Shown here: in pieces, positions 19,363 to 28,774 of the stretch | Layout: each line of letters starts with the position of its first letter | How positions within the stretch are numbered: the first letter of the stretch is position 1 | DNA from: Sphaerisporangium rubeum | GTDB lineage: Bacteria; Actinomycetota; Actinomycetes; Streptosporangiales; Streptosporangiaceae | Assembly (NCBI RefSeq): GCF_014207705.1 | Contig: NZ_JACHIU010000001.1 | Coordinates: 4,456,501 to 4,520,500, forward strand | Length of the DNA stretch: 64,000 bases | Direction: 5' to 3' | Notes under the pieces: generated by a model | The model's input: only the letters and a program-made list of their open reading frames with translations | Database searches by the model: none | What the model was told of the DNA's origin: nothing | Translations under genes and position numbers: made by a program

Positions 19363-21087
19363 ATGACCACTCCCGACCCACCCCAGCCCGCCACCCCCGG
19401 CCCCAGGCCCCCCTCCGCGACCACGGCCGGGTCCAGACGACCGAACCAGACCGGCGCGGGACCTTCCCCACCCTCCGCGACCGCCGCCGGGTCCACACGA
19501 CTCGACCGGACCGGCGCGGAGCCTCCCCCGCCGTCCGAGGCCACGGTGGAGTCCCGTCTGCGCTCCGCGACCACGGTCGAGGCTCGCCGGCCCGCACGCA
19601 CCAGGGCCGCGCGGCGGGTGGCGCTCGGCGCCGGGGGTGCCGTGGTGCTGCTGGCCTCGCTGGACGCGTACGTCGTCGTCACCGTGCTGGTGGACATCGC
19701 CAGGGACGCCGGGGTGCCGCTCAACCGGCTGGAACGGGTCACCCCCGTGGTCACCGGATTCCTGCTCGGATACGTCGCCGCGATGCCGCTGCTCGGCCAG
19801 CTGTCCGACCGGTACGGCCGGCGGCCCCTCATCCAGGCCTGCCTCGCCGGCTTCGCCGCCGGCTCGGCACTGACCGCCGTCGCCGCGTCCGTCCCCGCGC
19901 TGACCGCCGGACGCGCGCTCCAAGGCATCGCCGGCGGCGCGTTGCTCCCCATCACGATGGCCGTCATCGGCGACCTGTGGGACGAGCACACTCGCCCCCT
20001 GGCCCTCGGAGCCGTAGGCGCCGCACAGGAACTCGGCAGCGTCCTCGGCCCTCTCTACGGCGCCGCCCTGGCCGGAGCCATCGGCTGGCGCGGCATCTTC
20101 TGGGTCAACCTCCCCCTCACCCTCGCCGCCGCCGTCGCCGTCCACCGAGCAGTCCCACCCCCCACACCACAGCACTCTCCCACCGCGCGGAAACAGGTCG
20201 ATGTCGTCGGCGGGATATTGCTGGCCGTGGCGCTCGGTGCGCTGGTGGCCGGACTGTACAACCCCGAACCGGACAAGGCGGTGCTGCCGCCGTGGGGACC
20301 GGCCGCCATCGCGGGAGGCCTGGTGGCCGCCGTCGCGTTCGTGGTGTGGGAGACCCGGGCCAGGACCCGTCTGCTGGATCTGACAGGGGTGCGCCGGGGC
20401 CCGTTCTTCGCGGCGCTCGGCACGAGCCTGCTGGCCGGGGCCGCGCTGCTGGTCACGCTGATCGACATGCAACTTGTGGCACAGACACTGCTCGGCGCCG
20501 ACGCCACCGGCGGAGCAATGGTCCTCGCCAGGTTCCTCGTGGCCCTGACGGTGGCGGCCTTCCTCGGCGGCCCGCTGGCACGGCACTTCGGCGAACGACT
20601 CACCGCCGTCACCGGCCTCGCCGTGGCCGCCCTCGGCTACCTCCAGATCTCCCGCTGGCCCCTGGACCCGGCCGCCGCCGTATACCTCGCCGGCGTCCCC
20701 AGGGTGGACGCCGACCTCGTGATCGCCGGCCTCGGCCTGGGCCTGGTGATCGCCCCCCTCTCCTCAGCCGTCCTGCGCACCACCCCAGCCGACCGCCACG
20801 GCATCGCCTCGGCCTCCGTCGTCGTGGCCCGCATGATGGGAATGCTCCTCGGCGTCGCCACCCTGTCCGCATGGGGCTTCCACCGCTTCCAGTCCCTCAC
20901 CGCCGACCTGGACACCCCACTCCCGTTCGGCGTCGAACCAGCCGAGTACGCGCGCCGCCTCGCCACCTACACCACCAAGGTCACCGAAGCCCTCCACACC
21001 GAATACACCGAGATCTTCCTCCTGACCGCCGTCCTGTGCGCACTGGCGTCCCTGCTGGCCCTAGGCCTCCCCCGCCGCGCACGCTGA
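19363..21087 (+). CDS. MFS transporter, P55-like partner of LprG
   Basis: A 574-residue major facilitator protein with about 12-14 hydrophobic helices starting near residue 85. MFS motif A is present as [12 protein letters not shown] between helices 2 and 3, followed by [16 protein letters not shown]. The gene order lipoprotein then MFS protein matches mycobacterial lprG-Rv1410c, where P55 exports lipids and drugs together with LprG. The first ~80 residues are a Pro/Ala/Thr-rich cytoplasmic extension encoded by tandem 60-base repeats, unusual for the family. No ribosome site precedes ATG 19363, so translation may be coupled to lprG; GTG 19618 is a possible short start. Confidence 0.85.
   Translation: MTTPDPPQPATPGPRPPSATTAGSRRPNQTGAGPSPPSATAAGSTRLDRTGAEPPPPSEATVESRLRSATTVEARRPARTRAARRVALGAGGAVVLLASLDAYVVVTVLVDIARDAGVPLNRLERVTPVVTGFLLGYVAAMPLLGQLSDRYGRRPLIQACLAGFAAGSALTAVAASVPALTAGRALQGIAGGALLPITMAVIGDLWDEHTRPLALGAVGAAQELGSVLGPLYGAALAGAIGWRGIFWVNLPLTLAAAVAVHRAVPPPTPQHSPTARKQVDVVGGILLAVALGALVAGLYNPEPDKAVLPPWGPAAIAGGLVAAVAFVVWETRARTRLLDLTGVRRGPFFAALGTSLLAGAALLVTLIDMQLVAQTLLGADATGGAMVLARFLVALTVAAFLGGPLARHFGERLTAVTGLAVAALGYLQISRWPLDPAAAVYLAGVPRVDADLVIAGLGLGLVIAPLSSAVLRTTPADRHGIASASVVVARMMGMLLGVATLSAWGFHRFQSLTADLDTPLPFGVEPAEYARRLATYTTKVTEALHTEYTEIFLLTAVLCALASLLALGLPRRAR
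19411..19570 (+). repeat. 60-base tandem repeat in the 5' end of the MFS gene
   Basis: Two near-identical 60-base units (19411-19470 and 19471-19530) and a diverged partial third encode repeats of about 20 residues with the pattern PPSAT.AGS. The period is a multiple of 3, so copy-number change keeps the frame. Confidence 0.75.
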
Positions 21088-21543
21088 CCCGACCGCCGCC
21101 GTCGTTCACACCGAGGCGGAACCAAGCACACTCCGGCACCGCCTCCACCGGTCGGCCGCCGTAAACGGCGCCGGATTCGCCGTACCACTTCTCACCGCCG
21201 CGGCGCCGGAGACCCCGAACCAGACCCGCGGAAATCCAGACCGGGCCTGACTGGAAACCCAAGCCAGACCGGCGGAAATCCAACCGCGACCAAGGCCGAC
21301 ATCATGCCGAGCCACCAGATCCAACTCCGACCGAGACCGACCTCATGCCGAGCCACCGGAAATCCAACTCCGACCGAGACCGACATCGTGCCGAGCCGCG
21401 CCGGAAATCCAAGCCGGGTCGGCGGAAGCCGGCTCCGGTCGACGTGGACGTCCAGGACGCGAGGCTCGTCGCGCAATGGTGGCGGAGATGGTGTCAGTCG
21501 TCGCGAGTGGGGGGTGGCGTTACTCGGCCGGTGACCGGAGGGG
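21088..21543. repeat. Gene-free spacer with a degenerate 41-43 base minisatellite
   Basis: Between the convergent MFS and der genes I see no credible gene. From 21230 to about 21425 the motif GGAAATCCA recurs (21230, 21274, 21358, 21403; variant GGAAACCCA at 21253). The best tandem units are 21301-21341 and 21342-21384, sharing the core ACTCCGACCGAGACCGAC, with a partial third unit from 21385. The short open frames across it are by-products of the repeat. No hairpin terminator stands out. Confidence 0.6.
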
Positions 21544-22968
21544 TCACTTGCGCTTGGTGGCGCCTCGCTTTTCTCGGATGCGCATGGTGACCTCGATGGG
21601 GGAGCCGGCGAAGCCGAATTCCTCTCTGAGGCGGCGTTCCAGGAAGCGGCGGTAGGTCTCCTCCAGGAAGCCTGAGGTGAACAGGAGGAACTTGGGGGGT
21701 TCCGTGGTGGGTTGGGTGGCGAAGAGGATCTTGGGTTGTTTGCCGCTGCGGACCGGTGGAGGGGTGGCGGCCAGGAGTTCCGTGAAGAAGGCGTTGAGGC
21801 GGGCTGTGGGGACTCGGGTGCTCCAGGAGTCCAGGGCTCGTTCGATGGCGGGGACGAGGCGGTCGACGTGGCGGCCGGTCTTGGCGGAGATGTTGACGCG
21901 CAGGGCCCAGGGGACGCGGACGAGCTGGCGGTCGATCTCTTTTTCCAGGTAGTAGCGGCGGTCCTCGTCGACCAGGTCCCACTTGTTGAACGCGACGACC
22001 ATGGCGCGGCCGGAGTCGATGACCATGCTGATGATGCGCAGGTCCTGCTCGGTGAGGACCTCGGACGCGTCGATCAGGACGACGGCGACCTCGGAACGGT
22101 CGAGTGCGGCCTTGGTGCGGACGCCGGCGTAGAAGTCGGCGCCTTTGAGCTCGCGCTCGCGGCGGCGGATGCCGGCGGTGTCGACGAAACGCCAGGTCTT
22201 GCCGCCGAGCTCGATCAGCTCGTCCACCGGGTCGCGTGTGGTGCCGGCCACGGGGTCGACCAGGACGCGTTCCTCGCCGGCCAGCTTGTTGAGCAGGGAC
22301 GACTTGCCGACGTTGGGCTTGCCGACCAGTGCGACACGGCGAGGGCCGCGTTCGGTGCCGAAACGCTGCGGCGGGGCCTCGGGCATGGCGTCGAGCAGCA
22401 GGTCGAGCAGGTCACCGCTGGAACGGCCGTGCAGGGCCGACACCGGGTGGGGCTCGCCGAGGCCGAGGGACCACAACGACGCGGCCTCCAGCTCCATGCG
22501 CTGGTCGTCGACCTTGTTGGCGGCCAGCACGATCGGCTTGCCGGCGCGGCGCAGCACGCCGGCCACGGCCTCGTCGGCGTCCGTCACCCCGACGGTGGCG
22601 TCCACGACGAACAGGATCACGTCGGCCAGCTCGACCGCCACCTGGGCCTGCTCGGCGATGCGCAGCGCCATGCCGGTCGCGTCGGGGTCCCAGCCGCCGG
22701 TGTCGACCAGCGTGAAACGCCGGCCCCGCCACAGGCCCTCGTAGGTGACCCGGTCGCGGGTGACACCCGGCACGTCCTCGACGACCGCCTCACGGCGGCC
22801 GATGATGCGGTTGACCAGGGTGGACTTGCCGACGTTGGGCCGGCCGACGACGGCCACGACCGGCAGCGGGCCGGTGTCGGGCTCCTCGGGCCGGCCGTCG
22901 CCGTCCTGCTCGAACTCGGCCAGGTGGTCGGCGATCCAGCCTTCCTCGCCGGCGTACTCCTCGGTCAC
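21544..22968 (-). CDS. der: Ribosome biogenesis GTPase Der (EngA)
   Basis: A 474-residue essential GTPase for 50S subunit maturation, with two tandem G domains and a KH-like C-terminus. G domain 1 carries GRPNVGKST (near 42) and DTGGWDP; G domain 2 carries GKPNVGKSS (near 215), DTAGIRRR and NKWDLVDE. The KH-like end runs from about 385, with a basic tail GATKRK. An acidic N-terminal extension of ~35 residues is typical of actinobacterial Der. GTG 22968 begins 1 base after the cmk stop, so the two are coupled as in other actinobacteria. Confidence 0.97.
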   Translation of the reverse strand: MTEEYAGEEGWIADHLAEFEQDGDGRPEEPDTGPLPVVAVVGRPNVGKSTLVNRIIGRREAVVEDVPGVTRDRVTYEGLWRGRRFTLVDTGGWDPDATGMALRIAEQAQVAVELADVILFVVDATVGVTDADEAVAGVLRRAGKPIVLAANKVDDQRMELEAASLWSLGLGEPHPVSALHGRSSGDLLDLLLDAMPEAPPQRFGTERGPRRVALVGKPNVGKSSLLNKLAGEERVLVDPVAGTTRDPVDELIELGGKTWRFVDTAGIRRRERELKGADFYAGVRTKAALDRSEVAVVLIDASEVLTEQDLRIISMVIDSGRAMVVAFNKWDLVDEDRRYYLEKEIDRQLVRVPWALRVNISAKTGRHVDRLVPAIERALDSWSTRVPTARLNAFFTELLAATPPPVRSGKQPKILFATQPTTEPPKFLLFTSGFLEETYRRFLERRLREEFGFAGSPIEVTMRIREKRGATKRK

Positions 22969-22969
22969 G

Positions 22970-23626
22970 TCACGTCCGTTCTTTCACAAGTCTCAGCACC
23001 TCGGCGATGACCTCGTCGAGGGTCAGCTCCGTGGTGTCCAGCTCCACCGCGTCGGCGGCCATGACCAGAGGGTCGGCCTTGCGCGTCGAGTCAAGCGTGT
23101 CCCTGCGGGCCATGGCTTCGCGCTGCGCCTCCACCGTGGTGCCGCTCAGCTCCGCCGTGCGGCGCCGCGCGCGGGCCTCCGGGCTGGCCGTCAGGTAGAC
23201 CTTGACCGGTGCGTCAGGGGCCACCACAGTGCCGATGTCGCGGCCCTCGACCACGATGTCACCGGAACCGATGAGGGCCCGCTGCTCGGCCACCAGCCGC
23301 GCACGCACCTCGGGGACGGCGCTCACCGCGGACACCGCCCCGGTGACCTCCGCCGTGCGGATGGCCGCGGTGACGTCGGTGCCGTCCACGGTGACCGACG
23401 GCGTCTCGGGGCTGGTCGCGATGGACAGCACCGGGGCCCCCGCTCGCGCGGCGAGTGCCGCGGGGTCGGTGAGATCGGCGCCGTGGTGGAGCATCCACCA
23501 GGTGATCGCGCGGTACATCGCCCCGGTGTCGAGGTAGCGAAGCCCGAGAGCGCGCGCGACCCCGCGCGACGCACTCGACTTGCCCGACCCCGAAGGGCCG
23601 TCCATGGCGATGACCAGTGCGGTCAC
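22970..23626 (-). CDS. cmk: (d)CMP kinase (cytidylate kinase)
   Basis: A 218-residue nucleoside monophosphate kinase that phosphorylates CMP and dCMP. The P-loop GPSGSGKSS is at residues ~9-17. It is followed by [17 protein letters not shown], the CMP-binding motif [11 protein letters not shown] and the lid [12 protein letters not shown] 23626 is preceded by GGGGGAG at 5 bases. A longer open frame reaching into tyrA is an overlap in the wrong frame. A 205-base spacer separates it from tyrA and contains decayed tyrA-tail repeats. It sits in the conserved rluB-cmk-der block, here with aroH and tyrA inserted between rluB and cmk. Confidence 0.96.
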   Translation of the reverse strand: MTALVIAMDGPSGSGKSSASRGVARALGLRYLDTGAMYRAITWWMLHHGADLTDPAALAARAGAPVLSIATSPETPSVTVDGTDVTAAIRTAEVTGAVSAVSAVPEVRARLVAEQRALIGSGDIVVEGRDIGTVVAPDAPVKVYLTASPEARARRRTAELSGTTVEAQREAMARRDTLDSTRKADPLVMAADAVELDTTELTLDEVIAEVLRLVKERT

Positions 23627-23724
23627 GGCGTCTCCCCCACTCGCGTCCCGATTGAGTTGTCCGCAACAGAGGGTACCGGGAATCCGGGCCGGGCCGGGCA
23701 TCGAGCGCGGCGGCCGGGGTCCCT

Positions 23725-23877
23725 GGGGTTGTGCCGGCCGTGAGTCCACAGCGCGTCGGTGCAGGCCTACGGGACGTGCCGGCCGTGGGCCGGAACACGC
23801 CGGTGAGAGCCCGCACGGCGGACGGAGTTCCCTAAGGGACGTGCCAGCCGTGGGCCCGGAGCGCGTCGGCGAGGGCC
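23725..23877 (-). repeat. Diverged tandem copies of the tyrA 3' end
   Basis: The last ~45 bases of tyrA (23832-23877) are repeated downstream of its stop at 23767-23812 and 23725-23768. All share the minus-strand core CACGGC.GGCAC and a preceding GAC/GGC-GCG segment. Copy spacings are 65 and 45 bases; the 65 includes a 20-base insertion. The copies are out of the tyrA frame and hold substitutions and single-base gaps. Confidence 0.7.
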
Positions 23878-24944
23878 TGAGCGGACTCGGGCTGGACCGA
23901 CAGCTCCACCGCGCCGAGAGGTAGCCCGGGGGTGTGCTCAAGGCGGACGTCCTCGATGTTGACGCCGGCGTCCTTGGCCACCTGGAACAGGCGGGCCAGC
24001 TCACCCGGCCGGTCCCCCACCAGGGCCAGCACGACGACGTACGAGCTCTGCGGTCCGCCGTGCTTGCCGGGGATGCGGCCCCGGCCGGCGACGCCGCGTC
24101 TGAGCAGCTCGGTGACCGGCGAGATGGCCCCGTCGTCGTCACCGGCCACGGCGCGCAACGCGCTCGCCGCGGCGGCCAGATCGTCGGCGACGGCCTGCAG
24201 GACGTCGGCGACGGGCCGTGCGTTGCCGGTGAGGATCATGCTCCAGAGGCCGGGGTCTCCCCCGGCGACGCGGGTCACGTCCCGCACACCGGGGCCGGCG
24301 AGACCGAGCGCGGCCTCCGACGCGCCGGCGAGGCGCGCGGCCACGGCGGACGCGGCGACGTGCGGACCGTGCGACACCAGCGCGACCGCCTCGTCGTGCT
24401 CCTCGGGGCCGATGAGCACCGGGTTGGCCGCGCAGATCTCGATGAGCCGCAGCACCGTGCGCACGGCGTCATCATCGGTCGCCTGGACGGGGCAGTAGGC
24501 CCAGGGACGGCCGAGGAACAGGTCGGCGCGTGCCGCGACCGGCCCGGAACGCTCCCGGCCGGCCATCGGGTGCCCCGGGACGTACGTGCCGAGGTCGCAA
24601 CCGAGCTGGACCGCCTGAGCCAGCGGCAGCGACTTGACGCTGGCCACGTCGGTGTAGAACCGGGCCGCGTCGATCTTCTGCAGGTCGAGGAGCCACTGCG
24701 CGACGTACTGCGGCGGCACGGCGATCACCGCGAGGTCCACCGGCTCGTCGTCGCGAGCCCACTCACGGCCCGCGCCGAGCTCACGGGCCAGGCGCACCGA
24801 ACCGGCGTCCTGGTCGGCGAGCTTCACCGTCACGCCGTGCTCGCGCAGGGCGAGCGCGACGGACGTGCCGATCAGCCCGGTGCCGACCACGAGCACACTG
24901 CCGAGGCGTGCCTGCTCGCCGGCGGGCCCGGGACCGGCGGTCAC
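23832..24944 (-). CDS. tyrA: Prephenate dehydrogenase with C-terminal ACT domain
   Basis: A 370-residue enzyme that oxidises and decarboxylates prephenate to 4-hydroxyphenylpyruvate for tyrosine synthesis. The NAD-binding motif VVGTGLIGTSVAL is near residues 19-31. GTYVPGHPMAGRERSG contains the conserved catalytic-site histidine and substrate-binding residues. Residues ~295-370 form an ACT domain (VVLALVGDRPGELARLF), expected to sense tyrosine. GTG 24944 overlaps the stop of aroH (GTGA), so chorismate mutase and prephenate dehydrogenase are made together. The enzyme is of normal length. Confidence 0.95.
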   Translation of the reverse strand: MTAGPGPAGEQARLGSVLVVGTGLIGTSVALALREHGVTVKLADQDAGSVRLARELGAGREWARDDEPVDLAVIAVPPQYVAQWLLDLQKIDAARFYTDVASVKSLPLAQAVQLGCDLGTYVPGHPMAGRERSGPVAARADLFLGRPWAYCPVQATDDDAVRTVLRLIEICAANPVLIGPEEHDEAVALVSHGPHVAASAVAARLAGASEAALGLAGPGVRDVTRVAGGDPGLWSMILTGNARPVADVLQAVADDLAAAASALRAVAGDDDGAISPVTELLRRGVAGRGRIPGKHGGPQSSYVVVLALVGDRPGELARLFQVAKDAGVNIEDVRLEHTPGLPLGAVELSVQPESAQALADALRAHGWHVP

Positions 24945-25300
24945 TGGGCTATGTCCACGCGCAGGGCCACGGCCCCGCGGAGGTAGACGTGCTGGATCTC
25001 CTCACGCGGCCGGTCGACCTCGACGTGGGCCATGAGGCGCACCACACGAGGCAGCGCGCCAGGCACGTCGATCTCGCTGGCGCAGATCAGCGGGACGTCG
25101 TTGAACCCCAGCTTGCGCGCGGCGAGCGCGGGGAACTCCGCGGTGAGGTCAGGCGTGGAGGTGAAGAACACGCTGATCACGTCGTCGGTGGTCAGACGGT
25201 TGCGCTCCATCACCTCCGTGACCAGCTCGGCCACCCCAAGGAGGATGGCGTCCCGGTCATTGGAGTCGATCTGAGTCGCGCCCCGGATCGCCCGAACCAT
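24941..25300 (-). CDS. aroH: Monofunctional chorismate mutase, AroH type
   Basis: A 119-residue trimeric chorismate mutase of the Bacillus AroH fold, which turns chorismate into prephenate. Key residues are visible: the N-terminal Arg in VRAIRGATQ, then FFTSTPDLTAEFPA, the E in CASEIDVPGALPRVVR and the C-terminal strand QHVYLRGAVALRVD. GAGGGG lies 6 bases before ATG 25300. The stop overlaps the tyrA start by 4 bases. An AroH next to tyrA is a frequent arrangement in actinobacteria outside the mycobacteria. Confidence 0.94.
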   Translation of the reverse strand: MVRAIRGATQIDSNDRDAILLGVAELVTEVMERNRLTTDDVISVFFTSTPDLTAEFPALAARKLGFNDVPLICASEIDVPGALPRVVRLMAHVEVDRPREEIQHVYLRGAVALRVDIAQ

Positions 25301-25349
25301 GTCGTTCCCCTCGCACGTCGCCGACAGGACAGGTTCTGTTGCGGCCAGG

Positions 25350-27161
25350 TTACATTCCCACGGCCGCGTAAAGGTCCCCGACCTCTTTGACGGTGAGGGC
25401 CCGCATCGTGCCGGGCTTGAGCCTGCCGAGCTTCACCGGGCCGAACTCGATGCGCGCCAGGTCGAGCACCGGGTGGCCCGCCTCCTCCAGCATGCGCCGG
25501 ACGATGCGGTTGCGGCCCTCGTGGATCACGATCTCGACCAGCGCCTGCTGACCGTGCTCCTGCACGATCGAGAAGTCGTCGGCCTTGGCCACGCCGTCCT
25601 CCAGCTCGATGCCCTTGCGCAGGCGGCGGCCGAGGTCACGCGGAATGTTACCCGCGATCTTGGCCCAGTACTTCTTCTTGACGCCGAAACTCGGGTGGGT
25701 CAGCTTGTGCGCCAGCTCGCCGTCGTTGGTCAGCAGGATCAGGCCCTCGGTCTCGGTGTCCAGCCGGCCGACGTGGAAGAGCCGCTCGTCGCGGTCCTGC
25801 ACGAAGTCGTGCAGGGACGGCCGTCCCTCGGGGTCGGACATGGTGCTGACCACGCCGATCGGCTTGTTGATCGCGAAGTACACCAGGGACGGTGTGCTCG
25901 GGATGCGCTTGCCGTCCACGTGGATGACCTGCTTGGCGGGGTCCACGCGCGCGCCGAAGCGGCGGACGACCTGGCCGTCCACGGTGACGCGGCCCGCGCC
26001 GATCATCTCCTCACAGGTGCGGCGGGACGCCACGCCGGCCCCGGCGAGGACCTTCTGCAGCCGTACGCCGTCCGGCACCTCGGTGGTGTCGCGCTCGTCG
26101 GCGTAGTCGCCGGGGTAGAACTCCTCGTCGCGCAGCGGCTGGCGTGCGGTCTTGAAGACGTTGCGCGACGAGGTGGTCGCGCCGCCACGGCCGGCCTTCG
26201 GCGCCTGCGACCTGGCCGGCGCGCGACCCGTGCCACCCGTGCCACCTGTGCGGCGGTACCTGCCGCGTGATCCGCCCGCGGTCTCGCCGATGGTGCCCAC
26301 CGCGTCGTCACGGCCGTAGCGATCCCGCGAGCCTCCCCGGCCCGCGCGCAGGGACGACGTCCCGGCCTCGTCCCGGCCGGCGGGACGGTCGTCACGGAAG
26401 GACCGGCGGTCGTCGGAGTAGGCCGATCGGGACCCGCCGGTGCCGTCACGGCGGTCGCCGCCGTAGGAACGCGACTCGCGCGCCGGTCCGCGCCGGTCCG
26501 CGCCGTAGGAGCCCCGGTCGTCGCGGTAGGAGCCGCGCCGGTCGCCGCCGGAGGAGGTGCGGGGGCCGCGGTCGTCGTAGGACCTGCCGCGCTCCTCGCG
26601 GTCGTCACGGAAACCGCCACGGCGGTCGTCGCCGTAGGACCGGCCCCGGTCGTCCCCTGAGAAGCCCCGGCGGTCACCGCCGGAGGCGCGGCCACGCTCG
26701 CCGTAGGAGCGATCGCCACCGGAGGGACGGCCACGCTCACCGTAGGAACGCTCGGACGAACGGCCACGCTCACCGTAGGAGCGGTCACCGCCGGAGGGAC
26801 GGCCACGCTCACCGTAGGAACGCTCGGACGAACGGCCACGCTCACCGTAGGAGCGGTCACCGCCGGAGGGACGGCCACGCTCACCGTAGGAACGCTCGGA
26901 CGAACGGCCACGCTCACCGTACGAACGCTCGGAGCCTTCGCCGTAGGAGCGGTCGCGGTCCTCGCGGCCGCCGCGGCGGTCCGCGCGGGGGGGACCGCCC
27001 TGGGAGGCGCCGCGTGAGCCGCGGGGGCCTCCCTGAGAGCCCCGGGGGCCCGCGCCGCGCGGGGAGTCGCCGGAACGGCCTCTGGCCCCGCCACGGGGGC
27101 TCGGGGCGCCGCCGCGCCCTCGACCGCGTCCATCACCGGACGGGGTGCCTTTTCTGATCAC
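25350..27161 (-). CDS. rluB: 23S rRNA pseudouridine synthase RluB type with long repetitive N-terminus
   Basis: A 603-residue protein. The conserved enzyme fills residues ~365-600: an S4 RNA-binding domain (VRLQKVLAGAGVASRR) and a RsuA/RluB catalytic domain with the nucleophilic Asp in GRLDTETEGLILLTNDGEL. Residues 1-360 are Arg/Gly/Ser/Asp-rich and disordered-looking, with three 24-residue repeats built on SYGERGR, resembling RGG-type RNA-binding tails. GTG 27161 overlaps the scpB stop (GTGA) and has GAGGAG 9 bases upstream, so the extension is probably translated. Actinobacterial RluB often has a basic N-terminal extension, but this one is very long. Confidence 0.9.
   Translation of the reverse strand: MIRKGTPSGDGRGRGRGGAPSPRGGARGRSGDSPRGAGPRGSQGGPRGSRGASQGGPPRADRRGGREDRDRSYGEGSERSYGERGRSSERSYGERGRPSGGDRSYGERGRSSERSYGERGRPSGGDRSYGERGRSSERSYGERGRPSGGDRSYGERGRASGGDRRGFSGDDRGRSYGDDRRGGFRDDREERGRSYDDRGPRTSSGGDRRGSYRDDRGSYGADRRGPARESRSYGGDRRDGTGGSRSAYSDDRRSFRDDRPAGRDEAGTSSLRAGRGGSRDRYGRDDAVGTIGETAGGSRGRYRRTGGTGGTGRAPARSQAPKAGRGGATTSSRNVFKTARQPLRDEEFYPGDYADERDTTEVPDGVRLQKVLAGAGVASRRTCEEMIGAGRVTVDGQVVRRFGARVDPAKQVIHVDGKRIPSTPSLVYFAINKPIGVVSTMSDPEGRPSLHDFVQDRDERLFHVGRLDTETEGLILLTNDGELAHKLTHPSFGVKKKYWAKIAGNIPRDLGRRLRKGIELEDGVAKADDFSIVQEHGQQALVEIVIHEGRNRIVRRMLEEAGHPVLDLARIEFGPVKLGRLKPGTMRALTVKEVGDLYAAVGM
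26701..26916 (-). repeat. Three 72-base tandem repeats within rluB
   Basis: Units at 26701-26772, 26773-26844 and 26845-26916 are almost identical and are followed by a degenerate partial unit. Each encodes 24 residues with two SYGERGR motifs. The period keeps the reading frame. Confidence 0.9.
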
Positions 27162-27838
27162 TTCTGCTGCTCCTCTAATGTGTTCACGTCGTCGGGGAGG
27201 AACGGGGCGAGCGGCGGCAACTCGTCGAGGCTCCGCAGCCCCAGCCTCTCCAGGAAGAACGAACTGGTGCGGTACAGGACCGCCTGGCTCTCGGGATCGG
27301 TGCCGGCCTCCTCGACCAGCCCGCGGGCCGTGAGGGTGCGGATGACACCGTCGCTGTTCACGCCGCGCACGGCGGCGATCCTGGCCCGGCTCACCGGCTG
27401 GCGGTAGGCGACCACCGCCAGGGTCTCCAGGGCGGCCTGGGTCAGTCTGGACTGCTGCCCGTCGCGGACGAACCGCTCCACGACGGCCGCGCACTCGGCG
27501 CGGGTGTAGAGGCGCCAGCCGCCGGCGACCTCCCGCAGATCGAACCCCCGGCCCTGCTCGCAATATTCCCGCGACAGCTCACGCAGCGCCTCGCCGACCT
27601 CACGGGACGGCCGCTCCAGCACCTGCGCCAGGGTGACCTCGGCCACGGGCTCGTCCACGACCAGCAGGATCGCCTCGATGGACGCGCGCAGCCCGGGCTC
27701 GGGTGCGGCCGGCACGTCGGCGTCGTCGCCGGCCGCGAGATGCGCGGCGTCTCCGGCGGCCACGGCCGTGTGCCGGGCCTGTCCGGTACCGGCCGCGGAC
27801 CCGTTGCTCGCGCCGCCGGTGGTGTCCTCAGGACTCAT
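27158..27838 (-). CDS. scpB: Segregation and condensation protein B
   Basis: A 226-residue winged-helix protein that binds ScpA and SMC to form the bacterial condensin. The core from residue ~65 reads LRASIEAILLVVDEPVAE, then GWRLYTRAECAAVVERF, the characteristic QAALETLAVVAYRQPVSR and IAAVRGVNSDGVIRTL. The first ~60 residues are a low-complexity Ala/Gly extension. ATG 27838 overlaps the end of scpA by 11 bases. Its own stop overlaps the rluB start. The parA-scpA-scpB-rluB order is conserved across actinobacteria. Confidence 0.95.
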   Translation of the reverse strand: MSPEDTTGGASNGSAAGTGQARHTAVAAGDAAHLAAGDDADVPAAPEPGLRASIEAILLVVDEPVAEVTLAQVLERPSREVGEALRELSREYCEQGRGFDLREVAGGWRLYTRAECAAVVERFVRDGQQSRLTQAALETLAVVAYRQPVSRARIAAVRGVNSDGVIRTLTARGLVEEAGTDPESQAVLYRTSSFFLERLGLRSLDELPPLAPFLPDDVNTLEEQQK

Positions 27839-28709
27839 CGTCCGCCTTCTCGCCGTCACGGCCCGCCGTGCCGGACCCGTCTGCGCCTCCCGTGGCGGGT
27901 GGCGCGCTCTCGTCGTAGTCGTCGGCGACCGCGACGTCGCCATCGTCGGCACCGGTCCAGGTCACATGCAGATCGCCGAGTGGCTCGATCTGCTCGAACG
28001 ACACCGCCGACTCCCTGAACAGTTCCAGGATGGCGAGGAAGCGTGCGATGACCTCGAAGGTGCCCGCACAGTCGGCGGTCAGGGCCCGGAACGTCGCTCT
28101 GCGCACACGCCGTAGCCGTTCGACAAGAATAGCGGCTTGCTCGCGGACGTTGGCCACAGGCTGGTAGATGTGCGCGGTGGAGACCGTCGGCGGCAGCTTC
28201 GGTGTGAACGCCTTGGCCGCGATCCTGGCGAACCGCTCGGGGCCCACGCCGAGCACCAGCTCCGGCAGCAGGCCGGCGAACTGTGGCTCCATCGGCACGA
28301 CCCGGGGGAAGCGCAGCGCCTCCTCGGCCATCAACCCGGAGAAGATCTTGGCGACCTCCTTGTACGCGCGGTACTGCAGCAGCCGCGCGAACAGCAGGTC
28401 GCGGGCCTCCAGCAGCGCGAGGTCCTCCTCGTCCTCCACCTCGCCGGTCGGCAGCAGGCGCGCGGCCTTCAGGTCGAGCAGCGTGGCGGCGACCAGCAGG
28501 AAGTGGCTGGTCTGGTCGAGATCCCACTCGGGGCCGCGTGAGCGGATGTAGGCGATGAACTCGTCGGTCACCTGGTGGAGCGACACCTCGGTGATGTCGA
28601 GCTTGTGCTTGGCGATCAGGCCGAGCAGCAGGTCGAACGGGCCCTCGAAGACCTCCAGGTGCACCTGGAAGGCGTCGGGGCGGGCCGCGGCCGCCGGCTG
28701 GTCACTCAC
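27828..28709 (-). CDS. scpA: Segregation and condensation protein A
   Basis: A 293-residue kleisin that bridges SMC heads. The N-terminal SMC-binding part is plain: FQVHLEVFEGPFDLLLGLIA, KHKLDITEVSLHQVTDEFIA and FLLVAATLLDLKAARLLP. The C-terminal winged helix follows near 180-240, then an acidic Asp/Gly-rich tail of about 50 residues. The start is uncertain: GTG 28709 leaves little upstream sequence before the conserved domain, while GTG 28727 and GTG 28748 are in frame and none has a convincing ribosome site. It follows parA closely on the same strand. Confidence 0.92.
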   Translation of the reverse strand: MSDQPAAAARPDAFQVHLEVFEGPFDLLLGLIAKHKLDITEVSLHQVTDEFIAYIRSRGPEWDLDQTSHFLLVAATLLDLKAARLLPTGEVEDEEDLALLEARDLLFARLLQYRAYKEVAKIFSGLMAEEALRFPRVVPMEPQFAGLLPELVLGVGPERFARIAAKAFTPKLPPTVSTAHIYQPVANVREQAAILVERLRRVRRATFRALTADCAGTFEVIARFLAILELFRESAVSFEQIEPLGDLHVTWTGADDGDVAVADDYDESAPPATGGADGSGTAGRDGEKADDES

Positions 28710-28774
28710 CGCCTCATTGTCGCGCACCGGCGCACCGCGCCGCGTCACGCGAGGTCACGAGGCGCGGCGGCCGG

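Noticed and set aside
21192-21534. Short open frames on both strands in the MFS-der spacer
   Set aside because: They are built from the minisatellite units, exist in several frames and lack ribosome sites and homologous features.
23627-24142. Extension of cmk into tyrA as a fusion protein
   Set aside because: The extra region reads tyrA in the wrong frame. A GTG with a strong ribosome site at 23626 gives a normal-length Cmk.
26701-26916. Regular 72-base repeats that could look like a CRISPR array
   Set aside because: The units are contiguous with no unique spacers, keep the rluB frame and encode protein repeats. No cas genes are present.
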